The position numbers and the translations under genes were made by a program. From Microbacterium nanhaiense (GTDB lineage Bacteria; Actinomycetota; Actinomycetes; Actinomycetales; Microbacteriaceae), in contig NZ_BMMQ01000003.1 of assembly GCF_014646015.1 (NCBI RefSeq), positions 1 through 64,000 of the forward strand: a stretch of DNA of 64,000 nucleotides. The letters are read 5' to 3'. Positions 57,264 to 64,000 of the stretch are shown here, piece by piece. The notes beneath the pieces were generated by a model. The model was not told the origin of the DNA and made no database searches. It saw only the letters and a program-made list of their open reading frames with translations. Within the stretch, counting starts at the first letter, position 1. Each line of letters begins with the position of its first letter.

Positions 57264-58756
57264 GCCCGCGGTACGTCGCGCACCGCGGCGCCCACTCGGC
57301 CTCCGCGCCAGAGAACACCCTCGCGGCCATCCGGGCGGCGGTGGAACTCGGCGCCGACGTCGTCGAGATCGACGTGCGCGTCACCCGCGACGGCGAGGTC
57401 GTGCTGCTGCACGATGAGACGCTCGAACGGATCTGGGGCGACCCGCGCCGCGTCGCCGAGCTGACTCTCGCCGAGGTGCGCGAGTTCGGCGGCGGCGCTC
57501 GCCGCATCCCCACGCTCGCGGAGGCGCTCGCCGCACTGCGCGGGGCCGGCGTGCCCCTCCTCATCGACATGGACCACGAGGATCCCGCGCTCCCGTCCGT
57601 CGCCGTCGTGCGCGGCGCCGGCGCCGAGAACGACGTCGAGTGGTGCGGCGCGACGCCCGCGATGCGGCTCGTGCGCGCGGCCATGCCGGAGGCCGTGATC
57701 CACCAGGCCTGGTACACGGCCGAGCCGCCGTCGCCCGCCGAGCTCGCCGAGCTCGCGCCGGCGTTCGTCAACGCGCAGCACCTGCTCGTGGGCCCCGCGT
57801 TCCTCGACGCCGTCCACGCCGCCGGGGCGCGCGCCGCGTGCTGGACCGTCGACGATCCCGCGCAGGCAGCGCACCTCGCCGCGCTCGGCGTCGATTCCCT
57901 CACCTCGAACGACCTCGCGTCGGTTCGCGGAGCCGTGGCCGACGAACCGGGCCGGCGCCTCACGATCGTCGAGGAACTCGCCGGCCACGCCGCCGAGATC
58001 GTCGCCCGTGCCCGCCGCGAGGGTGTCGGCACCGTCGACACGAAGACGAGCCCCGCCGATCACGTCACCGAGGTCGACCGCGGCGTCGAGCGCTGGGTGC
58101 GCGCCGTGATCGGGGCGCAGTTCCCCGAGCACGACATGGTCGGCGAGGAGTACGGCGGCGCGTCGTCCGAGGGGCGCCCGTGCTGGTACCTCGACCCCGT
58201 CGACGGCACCGCGAACCTCGCAAACGGGGTTCCCTGGACGAGCTTCTCGCTCGCACTCGTCGAAGACGGTCGCCCCGTCGTCGGGGCCGTGCTCGACCCC
58301 ATCGGGGGCGTGCCGATCGTCGCGGCCGAGGGGCGCGGCGCCTGGCGCGCGGGCGAGCGCCTCGCGATCGCCGACGCCGCCGGTGCGGATCCGCTCTCGG
58401 GCCGCATCGTGATGACGGAGCTCGCGGGCGCCGACCCGTGGCCCGGCTTCGTGCCGCTGCTCGAGGAGCTCGCGGCGCGGCACTGCACGACCCGCGTTCC
58501 CGGATCCGGAACCGCGACGCTCGCCGGCGTCGCGCTCGGCAGGGGCGTCGCCGCGATGGTCCACCGCTATAACCCCATCGACCATGCGGCGGCGATCCTC
58601 GTCGTCGCCGAGGCCGGCGGCGCGGTTCTCGACGACAGGGGATCCGCCACGCTCCGGCCATCGGCCGCACCCGTCTTCACGGGCGCGGTGTCGGCGGCGG
58701 CGGCTCTTGCCGATGCCTACGCGGCGACGAGACCGTCGGCGTCGAGGATCGTGTAG
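57260..58756 (+). CDS. Fused glycerophosphodiester phosphodiesterase and inositol monophosphatase
   Basis: A 498-residue cytosolic two-domain enzyme. Residues 1-235 are a GDPD barrel: H8-R9 (AHRGAHS), E18-N19, the metal pair E36 and D38 in EIDVRVTRDGE, and H51 in LLHDE. Residues 245-490 are an IMPase domain with all four metal ligands: E297 (GEEYG), D312 and D315 (LDPVDGT), and D441 (YNPIDHAAA). No frameshift separates them. The GDPD would cleave an imported glycerophosphodiester and the IMPase could dephosphorylate inositol phosphate. GTG 57260 overlaps the ATPase stop. Its 3' end overlaps the convergent helicase by 40 bases. Confidence 0.92.
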   Translation: MSPRYVAHRGAHSASAPENTLAAIRAAVELGADVVEIDVRVTRDGEVVLLHDETLERIWGDPRRVAELTLAEVREFGGGARRIPTLAEALAALRGAGVPLLIDMDHEDPALPSVAVVRGAGAENDVEWCGATPAMRLVRAAMPEAVIHQAWYTAEPPSPAELAELAPAFVNAQHLLVGPAFLDAVHAAGARAACWTVDDPAQAAHLAALGVDSLTSNDLASVRGAVADEPGRRLTIVEELAGHAAEIVARARREGVGTVDTKTSPADHVTEVDRGVERWVRAVIGAQFPEHDMVGEEYGGASSEGRPCWYLDPVDGTANLANGVPWTSFSLALVEDGRPVVGAVLDPIGGVPIVAAEGRGAWRAGERLAIADAAGADPLSGRIVMTELAGADPWPGFVPLLEELAARHCTTRVPGSGTATLAGVALGRGVAAMVHRYNPIDHAAAILVVAEAGGAVLDDRGSATLRPSAAPVFTGAVSAAAALADAYAATRPSASRIV

Positions 58757-60357
58757 CTGTAGCCCTGCTCCGCGAGGAAGCGCTGGCGGTTCTGCGCGAA
58801 CTCCTGATCGACCGTGTCGCGCGCCACGAGAGTGTAGAAGCTCGCCGTGTGCCCGTTCGACTTCGGACGCAGGAGGCGCCCCAGCCGCTGCGCTTCCTCC
58901 TGGCGGGACCCGAAGGATCCCGACACCTGGATCGCGACGGACGCGTCCGGCAGGTCCACCGAGAAGTTGGCGACCTTCGACACCACGAGCAGGTTCAGCG
59001 ACCCGTCGCGGAACGCCTGGAACAGCTGCTCGCGCTCGTCCACGGGGGTGGATCCCGTGATCTGCGGAGCGCCGAGGCCGTCGCTGAGCTCCTGGAGCTG
59101 GTCGAGGTACTGGCCGATCACGAGGATCTGCTCGCCGCGGTGACGCGCCACGATGTCGCGCACGGCCTCGAGCTTCTCGGGGGCGGTGGCCGCGAGGCGG
59201 TAGCGCTCGTTGTCGGCGGCCGCCGCGTACTCGAGGCGCTCATCGGGCGACAGCTCCACGCGCACCTCGAAGCAGGCGGCGGGCGAGATGTAGCCCTGCT
59301 GCTCGATCTGCTTCCACGGCGCGTCGTAGCGCTTCGGGCCGATCAGGCTGAACACGTCGCCCTCGCGGCCGTCCTCGCGCACGAGCGTGGCGGTAAGACC
59401 CATGCGCCGCCGGGCCTGCAGATCGGCGGTGAGCTTGAACACCGGCGCCGGCAACAGGTGCACCTCGTCGTAGAGGATGAGACCCCAGTCGAGCGCGTCG
59501 AGCACGTCGAGGTGCGCGTAGACGCCCTTCCGCTTCGCGGTGAGGATCTGGTAGGTGGCGATCGTGACGGGCTTGATCTCCTTCACCTGCCCCGAGTACT
59601 CGCCGATCTCGTCCGGCGTCAGCGTCGTGCGCTTCAGGAGCTCGTCGCGCCACTGGCGCGCGGAGACGGTGTTCGTGACGAGGATCAGGGTCGTCGTCTT
59701 GTTCGCGGCCATGGCGCCCGCGCCGACGAGCGTCTTGCCCGCGCCGCAGGGCAGCACGACGACGCCGGATCCGTCCTTCGAGAACGTCTCGACGGCCTCG
59801 CGCTGATACGGCCGCAGCTGCCAGTCGTCCTCGTCGAGCGCGATCTCGTGGGGCGTTCCCGGCGTGTATCCGGCGTGGTCCTCCGCGGGCCAACCCAGCT
59901 TCAGCAGCTCCTGCTTGATCTGTCCGCGCGCCCAGGCGTCGATCACGAAGGTCTCCGGATCCGGATGCCCGATCAGCAGGTTCTGGATCCGCTTGTTCCG
60001 CGCGACCTCGGCCAGCACGGCGCGGTCGGACGAGCGCAGGAGCAGCTCGCCGTCGTCGCCGCGTTCGATCGTCAGCCGGCCGTACCGCCCGACGGTCTCC
60101 CGGAGGTCGAGCGCGACCGACGGGGGCACGGGAAAGCGCGTGTACTGGTCGAGCGTCGCGAGCATGTCGTCGGCGGTGTGCCCGGCCGCGCGCGCGTTCC
60201 ACAGGCCGAGCCGCGTGATGCGGTAGGTGTGGATGTGCTCGGGCGCGCGTTCGAGTTCGGCGAAGACCGCGAGCGCGTGGCGTGCCGCCTCGGCGTCGGG
60301 ATGAGCAACCTCGAGTAGGACCGTGCGGTCACTCTGGACAATCAGCGGGCCGGACAT
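58717..60357 (-). CDS. XPB-type DNA repair helicase
   Basis: A 546-residue superfamily 2 helicase of the bacterial XPB group. An N-terminal damage-recognition-like domain (LIVQSDRTVLLEV) precedes RecA domain 1, with Walker A PCGAGKT (Lys near 208) and a DEVH box (LYDEVHLLPA). RecA domain 2 has FRDGSLNLLVVSKV and QRLGRLLRPK. Mycobacterial XPB unwinds DNA and pairs with a Bax1-like or unknown nuclease; its cellular role remains unclear. ATG 60357 has a -10 eight bases upstream. The helicase-associated protein is encoded just upstream. Confidence 0.95.
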   Translation of the reverse strand: MSGPLIVQSDRTVLLEVAHPDAEAARHALAVFAELERAPEHIHTYRITRLGLWNARAAGHTADDMLATLDQYTRFPVPPSVALDLRETVGRYGRLTIERGDDGELLLRSSDRAVLAEVARNKRIQNLLIGHPDPETFVIDAWARGQIKQELLKLGWPAEDHAGYTPGTPHEIALDEDDWQLRPYQREAVETFSKDGSGVVVLPCGAGKTLVGAGAMAANKTTTLILVTNTVSARQWRDELLKRTTLTPDEIGEYSGQVKEIKPVTIATYQILTAKRKGVYAHLDVLDALDWGLILYDEVHLLPAPVFKLTADLQARRRMGLTATLVREDGREGDVFSLIGPKRYDAPWKQIEQQGYISPAACFEVRVELSPDERLEYAAAADNERYRLAATAPEKLEAVRDIVARHRGEQILVIGQYLDQLQELSDGLGAPQITGSTPVDEREQLFQAFRDGSLNLLVVSKVANFSVDLPDASVAIQVSGSFGSRQEEAQRLGRLLRPKSNGHTASFYTLVARDTVDQEFAQNRQRFLAEQGYSYTILDADGLVAA

Positions 60358-60365
60358 AACCGACA

Positions 60366-60371
60366 AGTCTA
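60366..60371 (-). promoter_or_regulatory. -10 element of the XPB gene (near-leaderless)
   Basis: On the minus strand TAGACT ends eight bases before the ATG at 60357 and partly overlaps the stop of the preceding gene. Confidence 0.4.
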
Positions 60372-62057
60372 CGCGGGCCGCACGGACGCGATCAGGGAGA
60401 GCGGCAGGGTGCGTTCGACATCCGCCGCCGCATCGCGGCCACGGAGTCGGCCCCCGCCGAGCCCGATCGGCTCGAGAACCAGTTCGCGCGTCGCTCCGCC
60501 GGGAAGATTGACGACGATCGCGAGCAGGGTCCTGTCTCGGAGCGCGCCCGCGAGCTCGCGCTCGAGCCAGGCCGACTCGGAGTCGTCGCCCTGATGGGCA
60601 CGCAGCCGCGCGATCAGTTCGCCATAGGGATCCGCCCGTTCGGGGTCGGCGAAGACGCGTTTGCGGCCGGTCGGCACCGCCTCGCCCGAGGAGCTCTCCG
60701 CGACGACGGGGTAGCGCGCCTCCGACAGCGCCCAGAACACGACGTCGCGCGGGGTGCGCGTCGCGAGCGCGTCGCCAGCCGGGGACAGCCCGATTCCCGA
60801 CAGCGACTGGTCGACCGCGAGCGTGCGCAGGAGCGTCGCGTCGGAGCTTCGGACGAGGGTCGTGCGCCCGTCGACGTCCGTCGTGACGCGGACGAGGCCG
60901 TGACGGGCGGCCCCGCGATCGATGAGATAGGAGAGGGGCTGCGGAACGCCGGTGAGCGAGAGGTCTCCGAGGAAGGCTCGAAGGCTGTCGGCGGTCTCGC
61001 CGGAGCTCAGCGCCTGGGCGATCGAGGCCTCCGTGAAGCGGTAGCCGGACGCCTGGGCGCGGCTCTCGCGGACGGCCATTCGGCGCAGGCGCGCGTCGAG
61101 CGCGGGCGCGAGCGGGCCGGGGCTGATCGCGGTGAGGTCGTTCTGCAGGAAGACCCGGTCGACCTCGTGCGGCATGAGTGCCACGAGCGGGCCGGGATCC
61201 GGATCCGAGCCCGCGCGCAGGGGAGCGGCCCATGCCGGCTCGGCGGCCCCCGCCGTGAGCCCCAGGGCTTCGGCCAGCGCCAGCCATTCGGCGGCGCGCG
61301 CGGGCCACGACCGGTCGAGCGGGTAGGCGTCCGGCCACGCATCCAATGGGATCCAGCCGCCGTCGGCGGTGCGCAGCCCCGCGGGAAGCGCGTCGCGCAG
61401 TCGCACCGCGAGCGTGCTCCACCGCTCGGGAGTGGCCAGCGAGAGCCAGTGCTCGCCCGCCTCGGAGACCCCGAGCTGTCGATCCCGGCCTACCAGGAGG
61501 CCCGTGCTCACCGCGATCCTCACGAGGAGGTCCGCCTCCTCCGGCGTCGGCGCGAAGCCCTGCTCCGCGAGGCGCCTCCGCTCCGTCACGCTGAGCGCGC
61601 CCGTGCCGATGCGGCCGAGCGGGGTCTGCGCCGCGTGGATCAGGATGTCCGCGATGCCGCTGAGCGTCGTGAAGGCGCGCTCGGCGGCGCGCGCCGCCCC
61701 GGCCTCGTCGGCCGGTGTCGGCGTGGCGGATCCGCGCGCCGCGACCTCCACGCCGCGGAGGCGCTCGGCGACCGCGGGGAGCGTGCGGCCGTCCGCGTCC
61801 GTCAGGGCGAGGAGCTCACGGGATCCGCCCGCGATGAGATCGGCGAGCTCGTCGCGCCCGAGGCGGGTGAGGGCGGTGTCGATCGAGCCCGGCTCGAGCA
61901 GATACTCGGCGGCATCGAAGAAGTCGCGCCATCCGGTGGCGGGTGCCGCGTGCGGCGCGATGCCGCGGACGCGGAACAGCTCCGAGAGCTCATGATCGCG
62001 TGCGGCGGAGAGCCGCTGGGCGACCACGCGCTGCGCGGTGCTCTCGGGGCGCGTCAC
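60369..62057 (-). CDS. Helicase-associated domain protein (XPB partner)
   Basis: A 562-residue protein of the actinobacterial helicase_C_3 / XPB-associated family. The N-terminal half is helical (ARDHELSELFRVRGI, RLGRDELADLIAGG), and the C-terminal domain begins PLVALMPHEVDRVFLQNDLTAISPG, the family hallmark. It has no Walker motifs. Its constant linkage to XPB suggests a physical or regulatory partnership; no function is proven. GTG 62057 overlaps the preceding stop (GTGA). Confidence 0.88.
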   Translation of the reverse strand: MTRPESTAQRVVAQRLSAARDHELSELFRVRGIAPHAAPATGWRDFFDAAEYLLEPGSIDTALTRLGRDELADLIAGGSRELLALTDADGRTLPAVAERLRGVEVAARGSATPTPADEAGAARAAERAFTTLSGIADILIHAAQTPLGRIGTGALSVTERRRLAEQGFAPTPEEADLLVRIAVSTGLLVGRDRQLGVSEAGEHWLSLATPERWSTLAVRLRDALPAGLRTADGGWIPLDAWPDAYPLDRSWPARAAEWLALAEALGLTAGAAEPAWAAPLRAGSDPDPGPLVALMPHEVDRVFLQNDLTAISPGPLAPALDARLRRMAVRESRAQASGYRFTEASIAQALSSGETADSLRAFLGDLSLTGVPQPLSYLIDRGAARHGLVRVTTDVDGRTTLVRSSDATLLRTLAVDQSLSGIGLSPAGDALATRTPRDVVFWALSEARYPVVAESSSGEAVPTGRKRVFADPERADPYGELIARLRAHQGDDSESAWLERELAGALRDRTLLAIVVNLPGGATRELVLEPIGLGGGRLRGRDAAADVERTLPLSLIASVRPA

Positions 62058-62302
62058 TGCTTGTGGGCCCTGCCCCGTCGCGCGAAGCTCATGACGAGCA
62101 GGACCAAAAGGAGCAAGAAGGCCACGATGGGGCCGTACGCCTGCACGATGATGACAATGGGCCACACGCCTTCGCCGATGATCATCGTCGCGAAGAAGCA
62201 GGCCACCGAGATCAGCAGCAGCCCGAGCGAGGCGAACGCCAAGATCCTGTCGATACGGCGAACCACCGGCGCGCCGTCGTCGTTATTGCTCATCGTGCCC
62301 AC
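62054..62302 (-). CDS. Small two-helix membrane protein
   Basis: An 82-residue protein with two hydrophobic helices (about 19-42 and 46-72) and a basic end RRGRAHKQ. Family not recognised. AGGAAGG lies a few bases before GTG 62302, so I prefer that start to ATG 62293. It is coupled to the XPB-partner gene through a GTGA overlap and heads that operon. It is divergent from the cold-shock gene. Confidence 0.75.
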   Translation of the reverse strand: MGTMSNNDDGAPVVRRIDRILAFASLGLLLISVACFFATMIIGEGVWPIVIIVQAYGPIVAFLLLLVLLVMSFARRGRAHKQ

Positions 62303-62340
62303 GATACCTTCCTTGGCTGTGCGCGGTACCCTGGGATACG

Positions 62341-62366
62341 AGGGATCGCTCGATCCCTTTTTCTTT
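62341..62366 (+). promoter_or_regulatory. Terminator-like hairpin in the leader of the cold-shock gene
   Basis: Arms AGGGATC and GATCCCT around GCTC, then TTTTTCTTT. It stands 30 bases before the ribosome-binding GTGAGG of the cold-shock gene. No plus-strand gene precedes it, so it probably acts within the leader as an attenuator or RNA switch. Confidence 0.6.
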
Positions 62367-62395
62367 GTTGGCAGCAGTTTTCAGTGAGGTGTGCC

Positions 62396-62776
62396 ATGCC
62401 CACCGGCAAGGTCAGGTTCTACGACGAGGAGAAGGGCTTCGGCTTCATCGCCTCCGACGACGGACAGGACGTCTTCCTTCACGCCAGCGCGCTCCCCGAT
62501 GGGGTGACCGTTCGCAAGGGAACGCGCGTCGAGTTCGGCGTGGCGGATGGACGCCGTGGGCCCTCGGCGCTGTCGGTGTCGGTCCTCGACGCGCCGCCGA
62601 GCGCCGTCAAGGCCCAGCGCAAGAGCGCCGACGACATGGCCGTCATCATCGAAGACCTCGTGAAGCTGCTCGACGACATGGGCGGCGACCTGCGGCGCGG
62701 TCGCTACCCCTCGAACTCGCACGCGCGCAAGATCGCGGCCGTGCTCCGGAAGGTCGCTGATGACATCGACGCGTGA
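62396..62776 (+). CDS. Cold-shock domain protein with C-terminal extension
   Basis: A 126-residue protein. The first 65 residues are a cold-shock domain with RNP motifs KGFGFIAS and DVFLHAS, which bind single-stranded RNA or DNA. A further 60 helical residues (VIIEDLVKLLDDMGGDLRRGRYP) distinguish it from ordinary 67-residue Csp proteins. The extended form next to a DUF3027 gene is typical of actinobacteria. ATG 62396. It overlaps the next gene by 17 bases. Confidence 0.93.
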   Translation: MPTGKVRFYDEEKGFGFIASDDGQDVFLHASALPDGVTVRKGTRVEFGVADGRRGPSALSVSVLDAPPSAVKAQRKSADDMAVIIEDLVKLLDDMGGDLRRGRYPSNSHARKIAAVLRKVADDIDA

Positions 62777-63248
62777 CATCGAGGACCGCCTCGACGAATC
62801 TCGGGAGCTGGCCCTCGCCGCGCTGCACGAGGTCACTCCCGCCTCGTCGATCGGCGAGTTCGCCGGACACGAGGCGAGCGACGACGGGGTGACGCTGCTG
62901 CGATTCGAGACGACGCTGCTCGGCTACCCGGGCTGGTTCTGGACGGTCGCGCTCGCGTCGGTCCCCGGATCCGCGCCGACCGTGCTCGAGCTGGAGCTGC
63001 TCCCCGGCGACGGGGCGCTCCTGGCCCCGGACTGGGTGCCGTGGTCGCAGCGCCTCGAGGAGTTCAAGGCGCAGCAGGCGCTGGCGGCGCAGGAAGCGGC
63101 CGAGGGCGATGACGCCGACGACGATGAGGACGACGATCTGGAAGGCGACGACGACGCCGACGAGGCGGGGGAGTACCTCCACGCCGGCGATGTCGACGGC
63201 GTGGACATCGACGAGTTCGACGACGAGGCCGACGACGAGGAAGAGTAG
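62760..63248 (+). CDS. DUF3027 protein with acidic tail
   Basis: A 162-residue protein. Residues 1-105 carry the DUF3027 core, with GYPGWFWTVALA and LLAPDWVPWSQRL. The last 55 residues are almost entirely Asp and Glu with a few Ala and Gly. The family is found beside extended cold-shock genes in actinobacteria; its role is unknown. The acidic tail could mimic nucleic acid or bind basic proteins. ATG 62760 lies within the cold-shock gene, so the two are coupled. Confidence 0.85.
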   Translation: MTSTRDIEDRLDESRELALAALHEVTPASSIGEFAGHEASDDGVTLLRFETTLLGYPGWFWTVALASVPGSAPTVLELELLPGDGALLAPDWVPWSQRLEEFKAQQALAAQEAAEGDDADDDEDDDLEGDDDADEAGEYLHAGDVDGVDIDEFDDEADDEEE

Positions 63249-63265
63249 GCCCCGACGGGCGCGGC

Positions 63266-64000
<735 letters not shown>

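Overview
This 64 kb window is chromosomal DNA of a high-GC actinobacterium. Gene content and codon use point to the family Microbacteriaceae, probably Microbacterium or a close relative. Evidence: a DUF7882 protein, DUF4192, DUF3263, DUF3027 and DUF3180 proteins, paired bacterial PH-domain proteins, an XPB-type helicase, GlnR, SenX3/RegX3, CarD, and a fused IspD-IspF. Almost all of it is dense housekeeping sequence. The accessory DNA is at the far left (about 1-1550) and in one small cassette (24647-25780).

Layout. 1-1550: remnants of mobile DNA (IS3 transposase start, decayed tyrosine integrase, DUF7882, a coupled pair of small genes) lying against the 3' end of tRNA-Phe. 1577-1904: tRNA-Phe, tRNA-Asp and tRNA-Glu. 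2110-3663: a secreted M23 peptidase. 3730-10293: ppa, tilS, hpt, ftsH and the folate run folE-folP-folB-folK. 10290-15519: DUF3180, two PH-domain membrane proteins, a DUF2520 protein, lysS. 15512-21683: DUF4192, a small membrane protein, cls, a diacylglycerol kinase, serS, a HAD phosphatase. 21772-24570: tRNA-Ser(TGA), two tandem LytR-CpsA-Psr genes, tRNA-Ser(GCT). 24647-25780: a DUF559-type nuclease gene bracketed by two 86-bp palindromic units. 25835-31247: GNAT, trpS, NUDIX/phosphatase, ppk, glnR. 31352-37210: membrane proteins, nitrobindin, ygfZ, gpmA, regX3-senX3, phoU. 37289-42122: lipoprotein, carD, ispDF, cysS, rlmB. 42182-49051: ugpC-type ATPase, a DsbA-fold protein, tRNA-Thr, GGCT-like protein, msrB, several DUF genes, groEL. 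49112-51962: WXG100 protein and a two-component pair. 52026-58756: a LacI regulator divergent from an ABC importer operon that ends in a glycerophosphodiesterase-inositol monophosphatase fusion. 58717-64000: XPB helicase with its partner, cold-shock protein, DUF3027, start of serC.

How parts work together. PhoU, SenX3/RegX3 and Ppk handle phosphate and polyphosphate; GlnR adds nitrogen control. The fol genes make tetrahydrofolate. Phospholipid turnover is served by cls and the lipid kinase. The importer and its fused enzyme look like a self-contained scavenging pathway for a glycerophosphodiester, plausibly glycerophosphoinositol.

Most notable observations: (1) the DUF559 nuclease cassette, whose 86-bp flanking units are each palindromic, of identical length, related to each other in inverted orientation, and encode the protein's C-terminal tail; (2) the GDPD-IMPase fusion in a LacI-controlled import operon; (3) at least sixteen genes whose -10 box lies only 6-8 bases before the start codon, implying leaderless mRNAs; (4) a histidine kinase that appears to start at CTG; (5) leader hairpins before ftsH and the cold-shock gene. 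There is no CRISPR array, rRNA operon or intact prophage.
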